Source: Sarcophilus harrisii
Taxonomy: Eukaryota > Chordata > Mammalia > Dasyuromorphia > Dasyuridae
Assembly (NCBI RefSeq): GCF_902635505.1
Contig: NC_045427.1
Coordinates: forward strand, 520,203,665 to 520,267,664
DNA: 64,000 bases
Direction of reading: 5' to 3'
Part shown: in pieces, positions 53,416-63,762 of the stretch
Numbering within the stretch: the first letter of the stretch is position 1
Layout of the letters: each line of letters starts with the position of its first letter
Program-made: the position numbers and the translations under genes
Notes under the pieces: generated by a model
Told to the model about the DNA's origin: nothing
Seen by the model: only the letters and a program-made list of their open reading frames with translations
Database searches by the model: none

Positions 53416-53449
53416 AAACACACACACACACATACACACCACCACCACC

Positions 53450-53481
<32 letters not shown>

Positions 53482-53537
53482 CAACAACAACAGCAACAAC
53501 AACAACAGCAACAACAACAGCAACAACAACACAAAGA
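53416..53537. repeat. Compound microsatellite (CA)n-(CCA)n-(CAA)n
   Basis: Dinucleotide CA passes into about 9 CCA triplets and then more than 20 CAA/CAG triplets. Confidence 0.95.
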
Positions 53538-54289
53538 ACAGCAAGAAATTTAAGCTTAAGAAGGTACTTAGCTCCCTTTGCTGAACTTCAGAGCACTTTC
53601 CCTGCTCTAGGGAAGCAACTTGTCCCTGACATTCACAAAGTCCCTTTGAATCATAGACAGTTGGCATGGAGGGATGGTGAAGATACTGAGTTTGTTTTTT
53701 TTCTCTTTAGACAATCTTGCACGTAGGCAAATGACATCACCCCCCCCAAAAAAAAAAAAAAAAGGAACGCCACATCCTACCGAGATAATATATACTTCTA
53801 AACCTTTGTTTTCAGAGAGATGTTTTGGTTTGGTTTGTTTTTCTAACAAATTAGTTCAGGACCCTGGCTAGATCCCATCTTAGAGAAGCTGGGATAAGAC
53901 TAAAAGGTGTTTTGTTTTGTTTTGTTTTTCTCTCTCCTGCCCCTGGTGGCCAATCCATATTCCCTGGCCTTTAAGAATTCAGGCCACGGAGGTTTAACTG
54001 AAGATGAGTACTGAGCTCTCAACCTGAGCTGACCTTTGCCTAAGCTATCGTAGTTGTTCTAAAATTCGGGTCACAGACTATCTGAAGACAGAATCATTCA
54101 TCAGTCTGCCACCATAGAAATACTTCCTAGAACTGATGAGGATTAGCATCGTTATTAACAACATTTTGATAGAAGGATTAAACAAATAAATCCATTATTT
54201 CATAAGAGAAATAAGTCTACTTATTTAAACATGTTAAATTTCTGCAATTTTTAATTTCAAGTATGGGTACCTCACACACACATATACAC

Positions 54290-54430
54290 ACATCCAGGAT
54301 TGATGTTCCAGTTCTAGCTCTGCTACCTGAATGACCCTAAGTAAATCACTTCATCTTCTTAGTCTTAGTTTTCTCACCTGTAAAATGTAACACTGGATCA
54401 AATATCCTCTGAAGTACTCAGTCTATGACC
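54290..54430 (+). mobile_element. MIR SINE
   Basis: gttccagttctagctctgct, agttttctcacctgtaaaat. Confidence 0.65.
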
Positions 54431-54644
54431 TTATAAACTCCTGGTCAGTCTTCCAGAAATAGACCTCTCTGAATTTAACCAGACAACGACTGGTTCTATA
54501 ATTTTTTTAAAAAATTACTTCCTGAAGGGTCTATCAGAACTTGGACTTATAGACGTGTTAACATTAATGTTCCAGAAGACCAGACCATGGACTATCTGGA
54601 TGACTCTTGTGAATAACTATACTTCAAGAAATAAGTGCTGATCT

Positions 54645-54830
54645 ATAGGATTTAACATACTCTTTCTACTATGTTTAACATGTATTGGACTACTTGCCAC
54701 GTAATATAGATGGTAGGGGAAAGGGGAGGAAAATCGAAACAAAAAATTTGGCAAGGGTTAATATTGAATTATCCACACATATGTTTTGAAAAATAAAAAG
54801 CTTTAATAAAAAATAAAATTAAAAAAATTT
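54645..54830 (+). mobile_element. LINE-1 3' end
   Basis: gtttaacatgtattggacta, aaaataaaaagctttaataa. Confidence 0.75.
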
Positions 54831-55101
54831 TAAAATAATTAAATGCTGAAGTGAGTTGTGAACAAAATACTATAAAAAACAGGAAAATAAGGAGGGAGAT
54901 TTATAGATTATTGAAAGATATTGGTTTATGATTATGATTTCCTTTCAAGATTTATACTTGAGACTTAACCTTGATTCAGGGGGAAGGCAATTGAGCTAGC
55001 TGTCCTAGCTTAGTTGTTACTATTGACTTTTTCTCAAAGTACTGATAGCACAATGAAGATTCTGACAGCACTGTATTCTGAAGCAAGAGAGATTGAGAGA
55101 G

Positions 55102-55155
<54 letters not shown>

Positions 55156-56319
55156 GTATATCACTTATGTACTACAACATATTTACACAGATAAGTAAAT
55201 ACAAAGCTCATGTTGTTAGATTATAAATGATTTTGAGAAAAGAAATAAAAAATTTTGAGGAAAGACCCCCATATAAGATGTAGCCTTTGAACTATGAGGT
55301 TAAGGTCAGGAAGAAGTATGTTGTGAAGATAAGGGAACTTTTTAAAAGAAACAGAAGTTCTGCCTTTTGACTTCAGAATGCTAAATGTTTATAATTCATC
55401 AGATCATCCATTTAAAGTGATAAGGGACCTTAGAAATCATCTAGTTAAACCATCTCATTTTAAAAATTGCTATTTTTCACATTATCATTTCCAAATATAT
55501 CAATTAGTCAATAAACATTAAGTCCCTAGTATGTACCAGGTACTAGGCTAAGAACTAAAAATATAAAGAAAAGCAAAAAATGTGCAGAGAGATCAAGAAA
55601 AAAGAGAATTGAGAAAAGCCTGTTCTCAGCCTTCCTACCACCTATCCCAATCTAGCAAAATTATGCATTATATAATGAATTAGAAAGAAGGTCCCATCTC
55701 CTTTTCTCAGGAACAGGTTACTAAGGCATGGGATATATTATGATATATATTGTCACAGGGATACAAAGGTCATGTACAAGCCAAAGTGAAAATGAGAGTG
55801 CAATTCCTGCTATTGTAAATAATAAAATACAACTATGCAAGTTGGTCCATGTATAAAGAAAACTTAATCAAATCTTCCAATCACTGAGGAAGAGACCTTA
55901 TAAAAGCAAGCAAGAAAGAGGCCAGTGAAGGAGAATAAGGTGTGAAATAAAGATGTGGGGTTCAGTTCAATTTAAGAAATATTCACTGAGATATCCATCA
56001 CTGGGTTAGGCACTGTGGGGCTAATAAGGGAAGAAGACATGATCCTAGTACACAATTTGGAGGTCACATAGGAATGATTGAAGGTTGACTTTTAGGCAAG
56101 ACAGAAGTTGTTCAATGGGATAAAAGGCAATACAAGAGATGTCAATAATGGAGATGTGATGTGGAGAGACAATTAAGTGAGAGAGAAAGATTATAAGAGA
56201 AGAGAATTCAGCTCAATGGGAAGACAAGATCTAGAATAGGAACCAGCGAGAGGGGATGGAAGTCAGTGAGGTTAGTGAGGAATGTATGAGAAATGAGGTA
56301 GTGGAGAGATAAGAAGCAG
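54831..56319 (-). other. Segment with microsatellite and old dispersed repeats
   Basis: Apart from the (GA)n at 55087-55153, an old dispersed repeat pattern (caattagtcaataaacatta) lies at about 55495-55580 and a related piece near 55970-56060. No exon supported. Confidence 0.4.
55087..55153. repeat. (GA)n microsatellite
   Basis: More than 25 GA units with small changes at the left edge. Confidence 0.96.
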
Positions 56320-56851
56320 GACCATATCACTCCTCTACGCAATAAATTCTCATGATACCCTATTACCTCTGGTATCAAATATAAATAATCCTCATTTTTG
56401 AAAGCTCTTCATAACACTCACTTCTTATTTTTCTAGTCTTTTAACATATTAACTCCTCCCCCATGCATTCTGTGGTCTAGTCATATTGACTTATCTGCTG
56501 TTCATTACACAGGACACTCTGTTTTCCATCTCTGTGACTTCATTTCCAATCCTAGAGTGTTTTCCCTTCTTCCCCTTCCGATCTTTAGACTCCTTGGCTT
56601 TCTTCTAAACTGAATCCTATATATCCTCTTCTATAGAAGGTCTTTCCTGGTACGCCAACTGGTAATCTTCCACTCTATGGCTAACATATCTATTTTGTAG
56701 AAATCTTGTATGTTCCTATACGTATGCTTATGTTGTTTCCTCATTAAAATGGAAACTCTTTGAGTGCAGAGACTTTTTCTTTACTTCTCCAGTTCTTATT
56801 AGTATTGTACTTAGCACATTATGAGTACTTACAAAAGGCTTTTTTTGAAAG
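56320..56851 (+). mobile_element. L2 LINE 3' end
   Basis: catatcactcctctacgcaa, gactccttggctttcttcta, atggaaactctttgagtgca, tgtacttagcacattatgag. Confidence 0.68.
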
Positions 56852-57539
56852 GGAAAAAAACCCACATGGTGCAAAAATGCTTGTTGCACCTCTTTTTGTA
56901 ATGGCAAAGAACTGGAAACTGAGGAGATGCCTATCAGTTGGAGAATGGCTGAATAAGTTAGGTATATGAATGTTGTGGAATATTATTGTTCTATAAGAAA
57001 TGGTCAGCAGGATGATTTCAGAAAAGCTTGAAGAGACTTATATGAACTGATACCAAATAAAGTATTACCAAAAAAACACTGCACACAGCAACAAGAAGAT
57101 TATGTGATGATCAACTGGGATGGATATGTCTCTTTTCAGCAAAGAGGTAATTCAGGCCAGTTCCAATAGACTTGTGACAGAGAGTCATCTGCATCCAGAA
57201 AGAGGAGTGTGGAGGACTGAATGTGGATCACAACATAGTATTTTCACCTTTTTTTGTTGTTGTTTGCTTGGGTTTTTTTCTTTTTCATTTTTTTCTTTTT
57301 TGATCTGATTTTCCTTATGCAGCATGATAAATGTGGGATGTTTAAAAGAACTGCACATTTAAACTATATTGGATCACTTACTATCTAAGGAAGAGGGTGG
57401 GGGGAGGGAGAAGATTTGGAACACAATTGCAAGGATGAATGTTGAATTCATGCTTTGCATGTATTTTGAAAATAAAAAGCTATTGTTGAAATAAAAAAGA
57501 ATATACAAGAAAAATAGATAAATAAATAAATGATTTTTT
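56852..57539 (+). mobile_element. LINE-1 3' end
   Basis: gcacctctttttgtaatggc, ctgaatgtggatcacaacat, gaaaataaaaagctattgtt. An aaaaggctttttt-like motif on both sides is a probable target duplication with a small length change. Confidence 0.85.
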
Positions 57540-57921
57540 AAAAGGCTTTTTTATTGAAAAAAGTCTGTGAGGGGCACAGGATATAAGGACATAAAAGGGC
57601 AGAATATAAAACATATAAGGACAGAATATATAGGACAAGATGCAGCAGGGGATCAGAGAATTCAATAAGGACACAGAGAATAGGGAGAAGAGGTCAATAG
57701 GAGTCATAGATAAGGGAGAGAGAGAGAGAGATTAATAGAGAGGAAAGAAATTTGTAGGAGGCAGATCTTTCTTGATTTCTTGAGGTTCTTAATGCTCTCC
57801 CTCTTCCCCTCCTCCCTAATCCTCACTCCTACCCAAGAATTGCTTTTTATTTATTCTGTGTGTATGTGTATTTATTTATATCTGTATGTTATTTCTCAAC
57901 CTTTATAGAATATAAACTCCC

Positions 57922-58696
57922 TGTGAACGAATCCAGCCATTCTAGGGAGCAATCTGGAATTATGCCCAAAAAGTTATCAAACTGTGCATACCCTTTGATC
58001 CAGCAGTGCTACTACTGGGCTTATACCCCAAAGAGATACTAAAGAAGGGAAAGGGACCTATATGTGCCAAAATGTTTGTGGCAGCCCTTTTTGTAGTGGC
58101 TAGAAACTGGAAAATGAACGGATGCCCATCAATTGGAGAATGGTTGGGTAAATTGTCATATATGAATGTTATGGAATATTATTGTTCTGTAAGAAATGAC
58201 CAGCAGGATGAATACAGAGAGGCTTGAAGAGACTTACATGAACTGATGCTAAGTGAAATGAGCAGAACCAGGAGATCATTATATACTTCAACAACAATAC
58301 TGTATGAGGATGTATTCTGATGGAAGTGGATGTCTTCGACAAAGAGAAGATCTAATTCAGTTCCAATTGATCAATGATGGACAGAATTAGCTACACCCAG
58401 AGAAGGAATACTGGGAATGAGTGTAAACTGTTTGCATTTTTTTGTTTTTCTTCCCAGGTTATTTTTACCTTCTGAATCCAATTCTTATTGTGCAACAAGA
58501 CAACTACACGGTTCTGCACACATATATTGTATCTAGGATATACTATAACATATTTAACATGTATAAGACTACCTGCCATCTAGGGAAGGTAGTGGAGGGA
58601 GGGAAAAGTCAGAACAGAAGTGAGTACAAAGGATAATGTTGTAAAAAAATTACCCAAGCATATGTTCTCTCAATAAAAAGTTATAATAATAAAAAA
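57922..58696 (+). mobile_element. LINE-1 3' end, longest sense copy, with target-site duplication
   Basis: Starts in ORF2 (gtgcataccctttgatccag, gggcttataccccaaagaga), reaches the 3' UTR and ends caataaaaagttataataat plus an A-run. agaatataaactccc is at 57907-57921 and 58697-58711. Inserted in an L2 3' end. Confidence 0.93.
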
Positions 58697-58729
58697 AGAA
58701 TATAAACTCCCAGGGAACAGGGACTCATC

Positions 58730-58890
58730 TCTCCTCATACACTTATTAACTGAGTAAGTCACCTTATATCTACCTAACTCCGATTCCACATCTATAAAAT
58801 GGGAATAATAATAGCACCTATTTTCTAGAGCTATTGAGAGGATAGAAATGACATGATACAGGGCATCTCAGTGCCATTTTGAGCTTTAGT
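58730..58890 (+). mobile_element. MIR SINE fragment
   Basis: ccgattccacatctataaaa, agctattgagaggatagaaa. Confidence 0.55.
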
Positions 58891-58929
58891 AGCTTAAGCT
58901 TTTGAAACGCCTTATATTTTAGAAAACTG

Positions 58930-59040
58930 ACTCAAATTTATAATATGAGCCATTCCCCAACTGGTAAATGGTCAAAAGATATGAACAATTTTCCAAATTT
59001 TGTTCCAAATTTTTTCCCTTCCTTTCCCCCATTCTCTTCT
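58930..59040. mobile_element. Small L1 pieces (sense ORF2 scrap, then inverted 3' UTR scrap)
   Basis: gagccattccccaactggta is an ORF2-end pattern. ttccaaattttttcccttcc is the inverted 3' UTR pyrimidine block, and it recurs just right of the LTR. Confidence 0.5.
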
Positions 59041-59394
59041 TGTAGAGAATTAGAACTTTGGAAAACTTGAAACAAGCATACTTACAACAAAGTATTAACT
59101 CAATGGAATTGATGAGATGATAGTTCTCTAGTTCACATGTAATGGTTCTCTAATTCACAGAGAATCATAATGATGTAATTGTAATAGGGTATTTAAGGGC
59201 TGAGAAGGACTTTTGAAATGAGACATTCCATTTTTGGCCATCCTCCTGATGACTCTCCTGCACTCCTCCACTAAGATCAAGACTGGGCCAGAATAAAGAC
59301 TCTAGACTCTATTCCTGACCATTCTCATGGTGTCTGTCCTGTTGAGACCAAGGCCCGTCCAAAGGACCTCCAGAAAGCTAGCTTGAACATTCCA
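59041..59394 (+). mobile_element. Solitary LTR of an old endogenous retrovirus
   Basis: TGTAGAG start, two ggttctcta-type repeats, TATA-like gtatttaagggctg near 59190, AATAAA near 59294, end near acattcca. Same family as 28300-28612. No internal region. Fossil. Confidence 0.55.
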
Positions 59395-59722
59395 AAATTC
59401 CAAATTTTTTCCTTCCCTTCCCCCCATTCTAGACAGTAAGTAATCCAGTATATGTTAAACATGTGCAATTCCTCTATACGTAATCCATAATTATCATGCT
59501 GCACAAGAAAAATCAAATCAAAAAGGGAAAATGAAAAAGAAAACAAAATGCAAGCAAACAACAACACTCAGTTCCCACAGTCCTCTCTCTGGGTATAGAT
59601 GGCTCTCTTCATCACAAGATCATTGGAATTAGCCTGCAATTTTGGTTTTGCAAAGGTGAATACTGAAAATTATTTATGCATATAATTTGAAAATAAAAAG
59701 CCTTAATAATAAAAAAAAAAAC
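59395..59722 (+). mobile_element. LINE-1 with internal inversion (twin-priming structure)
   Basis: 59395 to about 59636 is antisense L1 3' UTR. From about 59638 the sense tail follows (ggttttgcaaaggtgaatac, gaaaataaaaagccttaata, A-run). The two parts meet at nearly adjacent L1 positions. Confidence 0.8.
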
Positions 59723-60235
59723 GTGAAAAGATGAGCTGAAAAAAATCAGCTTTTTCTGATTTCAGAAAAGCCTAGAAAGACTTACATGACATGATGTTAA
59801 ATAAAGTGAGCAGAACCAAAAGAACACAGTACACAGCCACAAGATTATGTGTGATGATCAACTGTGATAGACTTGGCTCTTTTCAACAATGAGGTGATTC
59901 AAGACAATTCCAATAGACTTGTGCTGAAGGAATCCAGAAAGAAAACTATGGAGACTGAACGTGGATCAAAATTTAGTATTTTCATTCTTTTTTGTTGTTT
60001 GCTTGTGTTTTTATTTTATTTTTCATTTTTGATCTGATTTTTCTCATGCAGCCTAATGAATATGGAAATATGTTTAGAAGAATTTCACTTGTTTAATCTA
60101 AATAGGATTGCTTGCTGCCTTGGGGGTGGGGGAAGAAAAATTCGGAACCCAAGATTTTACAAAGGTAAATGGTGAAAATTATCTTTGCAGGTATTTGGGA
60201 AAATAAAATACTTTAAAAATTGTAAACTACACTAG
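59723..60235 (+). mobile_element. LINE-1 3' end
   Basis: gatttcagaaaagcctagaa, gtgatgatcaactgtgatag, ttgcttgctgccttgggggt, aaaataaaatactttaaaaa. Confidence 0.8.
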
Positions 60236-60306
60236 GAAAAAAAATCTTTACATCTGAAAAAAAAAAGACCCTATATTCACAAAACGAAAAGCACAATAGA
60301 AAGGCT

Positions 60307-60505
60307 AGCTGCCATTGCTACTGCTGCTGTTATTATTACCACCCCCCACAACCGTCATTATCTGCCATTACTACCACTAATTCTATTACCACCGTTTTTA
60401 GTACTATTACCATCCTACACCGCTACCACCGCCGCTGCTGCTGCTGCTGCTGCGGACACTACTCCTGCTACCCATCACACTACCAATACCACTAGTACTG
60501 AAGAT
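60307..60505. repeat. Cryptic trinucleotide region (CTG/ACC/ATT)
   Basis: Blocks of gct/gctg, tta and acc triplets, with (CTG)6-7 near 60431-60452. Non-coding context. Confidence 0.85.
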
Positions 60506-60532
60506 GAAGAAGATGCTTTGTTCCCCAAATGC

Positions 60533-60735
60533 TTGGTTATTTGGGTTGGTTTTCTTGGCAAAGATAGTAGAAAGGTTAGCCATTTCCTTTCCCACTCTCT
60601 TTTACAGAGAAACGGAGGCAGATGGGGTAAAAGGCCCGCCCAGCTAGTGTCTGAGGTGAAACTTGGGCTCAGGAAGATAAAAATGTCTGATTCCAGACTG
60701 AGCGCTCTGTCCTTCGCACTACCTAGCTGCCCCCT
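60533..60735 (-). mobile_element. Mar1-type SINE abutting the CpG island
   Basis: Antisense: ttttcttggcaaagatagta, gctagtgtctgaggtgaaac, ends at cactacctagctgccccctt. Confidence 0.8.
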
Positions 60736-61329
60736 TGGAACGTGGAAGGCGGTTATTAAAAGTTGCTTGTCCCCTCCCTACTCCTTTTTCAGTCCTTGCT
60801 CTTCTTTCTCTTTCCCTTCTGCTTCCCCCTCCTCTCCTCTTTCCTCCTCCCCTCACTTTCTCTCTCAAATCTTTCCTCTTGCCCTCATCCTTAAACTCTC
60901 CTTTCCCTCCCCTGTTCTTTCTTTTCCCCCCGCTCCCGTCCCTGCCCCTTTCGGGCCACCGACTCCCCGCCCTCGCGCTCTTCCTTCCCTCCGCCCCTAC
61001 TCCTCTCTGTCTCTACTCTCTCAGATCCTTCAGAGACCCTCTTCCCTTCTCCTTTCTCAAGTCTCTCTCCGCGCTAAGCCCCGCCTCAATCCCACTGGTC
61101 CTTCCCACCCTGCTTCAGCCCCTCCCATTTCTCAGACCTTCCCTTCCTTTCAATCCTTCTCAGTCCCGCCTCTCCCTGAGCCCCGCCCCTCCCGCAGCCC
61201 TCTCCTCGCATAGGTCTGTCCTTCCTTCAGCCACACCCCCCTACCTCTTGCTTCCCTTAGTCCCGCCCCCTCCAAGCCCCGCCCCCTCCTCCCGGGCTGG
61301 GCGCGCAGTCCCCGCGGCTGCCTGCCGCT

Positions 61330-61427
61330 GCCCCGGGTCTCCTCCTTGTGCGGCCCCAAAGTTCCGGCCTCGGTGCTGAGAGGGAAGGTTTAGATCGACG
61401 GACGCGGTGGCCGGCGATGGGCGCGGG
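61330..61427 (+). other. INTS14: Putative INTS14 non-coding first exon (5' UTR)
   Basis: GC-rich sequence just downstream of the GC boxes ends at a consensus donor (gcgcggg then gtgagt, exon end 61427). No INTS14 coding sequence (the VWA-domain start of this Integrator subunit) is found in the 2.5 kb to the right, so coding would begin beyond the window. Identity rests on synteny alone. The start is approximate. Confidence 0.5.
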
Positions 61428-61608
61428 GTGAGTCTAGAGAAGGCGAGGGGAGAGCTAGCAGTAGGAGCGCTGGGCTCCACGGCGTGTGGAGAGGCGCACG
61501 CGGTGGGGGAAAGATGGCTTCGGGGTCCGGGCTCCCCACCTTTGCTCGGGTTCCTGTCTCGTTTTCTCCCGCGTTCGAGGCTCGCTGGGGCCCCACAACT
61601 TTTGGGCC

Positions 61609-61794
61609 GCGGCCTGCCCCGCCCCCCGGGCCAACGGCTGCTCCCTTCCCAAATCTCTTCCCCCCGCCCGTACCTCAGTTTTGGGGGAAGAGAGGCCGCG
61701 CTGCGGCCTGCCCCGCCCCCCGGGGCCAACGGCTGCTCCCTTCCCAAATCTCTTCCCCCCGCCCGTACCTCAGTTTTGGGGGAAGAGAGGCCGC
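61609..61794. repeat. Tandem duplication of a GC-rich 91-92 bp unit
   Basis: Units 61609-61699 and 61703-61794 are almost identical, differing by a base in one C/G run. Each contains a ccgcccc GC box and the phrase cgtacctcagttttggggga. The repeat sits in the presumed first intron of INTS14. Confidence 0.9.
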
Positions 61795-62559
61795 AGCCGC
61801 GGAGCCCGTGGAGGGGGGCTCCGAGGGTCGGCTCGCGGAGGCGCCCCACCCCCACCCCCAGCCCCGAGACTGGCCTCCTTTTAGGAGCTGATTCCAAAGG
61901 GATTTCCTTCCCACCCTCCCCGCCCCATCCGGAGAGAAAGGAAGCTAGAGCCTTGAATCCCTGCCCTAACTGACCCGAAAGCCCCAAGCCTTTTACTGAT
62001 CCTAAATGCAATTACCCCGCCCTCCTTGTATCAGCTAGCTTTTGTGAAGCTCGTGTCAGACACTGAAAAGACAGAAAAGTCTGTCAGCTCCTATGAAGCG
62101 CCTGTTTGTGCGACGCCGCCCCTCCTGGAGTTTACACTCGGTGAGCGTCCTATTGAAGCTCAGTTATGCACTTCATGGTACGGGTGGCCAAGTGACCTCA
62201 TTTGATCGCTTCCACCGCGTGAGGCGACTGCAAGTGAACTATCATCTCCTTTCTTCCGTTGAGAAAAAAAACAACATAAGAGAGGTTGTGTGGCTTACTT
62301 GCCTTAGACCAAAATGTCGCTGTCTTAAATGTGAATCATGGTAGATGATTAACAGTCAAATTTTGGAGGCAGATGTTAATAATCTGCATTACTAACACTT
62401 CTCTACTTAACTCTAGGTAATCCACAAAACTATATCAAGGAATCTCCGAGCTGTGAATACTAAAACTGAAATAAGGAAATTTTAATTCTGCTAAACCAGT
62501 TTGCTCCAGTATACAACTGGCACTCTTTAGAAACATGTAAAAAGTGTTTTACATATTTC

Positions 62560-62900
62560 ATTTAAGGCTCACAAAGGTCTTGTAAGATAGATAAGGCAGG
62601 TATTACTATTCCCTCTCTGACTCTCCCTGTGTCTCTCTCCTCTCTACAGATACAAAGGTTCAGAAAAAGTAAAAGGCAATGTTATGGTGGTGGAGTGTTT
62701 TAAGCTTGTATCTGCTCCTTCCTAACAGTAGCAATTCTGGACAAGACCAAGTGTCACTGTCCTCATCCCCACAATGATCATGTCTCACTGGGTGTAAAAT
62801 TCTAAATCCTAAGTCACAGGTAGGGAGTGACAGACCTACTATTTGAACTCAACTCTTCTGACTCCAACGGTAGTTCATTCAGTCATAATATATTACCTCT
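62560..62900 (-). mobile_element. MIR-type SINE fragments
   Basis: ttaaggctcacaaaggtctt, then after a CT-rich patch gtgacagacctactatttga. Confidence 0.45.
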
Positions 62901-63299
62901 CTTCTTGCAACTTTAATACTACTATAAATGTTTTTCTTAGAGTTGTCTTGAGATTAAATGTTATACAACTTGCAATTTAGTATTGAAGGTAAGAAATTTT
63001 AGATTAAGCTAAACTCTTCTTTTTTCCCTTCAGAAGTCCTTTTGTTTTTGCTCACTTAAGCTCCTTTTTTAGTTCTTTGTATTGATTCTAACGGGTCTTC
63101 AACGAATGTAATTTTTCTATTCAGCATTGGCCACAGATTTGCTGTATGACCTTTGATAGATCAGTTAACCTTGCTGAAACTTAGTTTTCTCTTCTGTGAA
63201 AAGAAAAGGGTTGAAGTTCTAAAGTTCTTTCCAATTTTAAATCTTTCAAGTTTTTGTTTGCACCTGTATAATAGGTTAAGTACAGAACCATTTCTTTTG

Positions 63300-63725
63300 T
63301 CAGAGGAAACTAGATCTAGATTCTAGTACAGTAGAAAGAATACTGGATTTGGGATCAGAGGATCTAGATTGAAATTCCATTTCTGGCTCATGTTCAGTCT
63401 TGTACAACTTTTCATGACCTCATTTGGAGTTTTCTTGGCAGAGATACTGCATTGGTTTGCCTTTTCCTCCTTCAGCTCATTTTACAGATGAGAAAACTGA
63501 GGCAAAGAAGGTTAAATAACTTTTCCAGTGTCACCCAGATAGGAAATATCTGAGGCAAGACTCTTGATTCTAAATCCAGCGTTCTATCCACTGGGCCACC
63601 CAATTGCCCTTATGTCTCTTATTACTTTGGGCCATAACGTATTCTCTCTCAGCCTCAGTTTCTTCACTCTATAATATTAGGGGATTGGATTAGGTGATCT
63701 CGTAAATCCCTTTCAGCTCTAAGAT
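63300..63725 (+). mobile_element. MIR SINE split by a Mar1 SINE
   Basis: Left part gaatactggatttgggatca; right part cagtttcttcactctataat and gattggattaggtgatctcg. The SINE at 63388-63608 sits between. Confidence 0.65.
63388..63608 (-). mobile_element. Mar1-type SINE inserted in MIR
   Basis: Antisense: gttttcttggcagagatact, gatgagaaaactgaggcaaa, gttctatccactgggccacc. Confidence 0.8.
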
Positions 63726-63762
63726 CTATATATACTGTTCTGATGGTTGTTTTCTAGATCTA

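Larger units (their letters stand above)
60880..61900. promoter_or_regulatory. CpG island promoter, presumed bidirectional INTS14 / SLC24A1
   Basis: The only long CpG- and GC-rich stretch in the window. GC boxes (ccgcccc type) cluster at about 61180-61290, and an ETS-like ttccgg lies near 61363. Pyrimidine-rich DNA precedes it. In human, INTS14 and SLC24A1 start head to head, and here the flanking gene order and orientation fit. The bidirectional role is inference. Confidence 0.75.

Noticed and set aside
60518-62011. Open frames of 130-256 residues on both strands of the CpG island
   Set aside because: High GC and pyrimidine bias remove stops; Pro/Ser/Gly/Arg low-complexity products; several frames overlap and none shows a domain.
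62093-62344. 83-residue frame starting MKRLFVRRRP
   Set aside because: No family features and no evidence of an exon beyond a donor-like site; kept only as a weak regulatory note.
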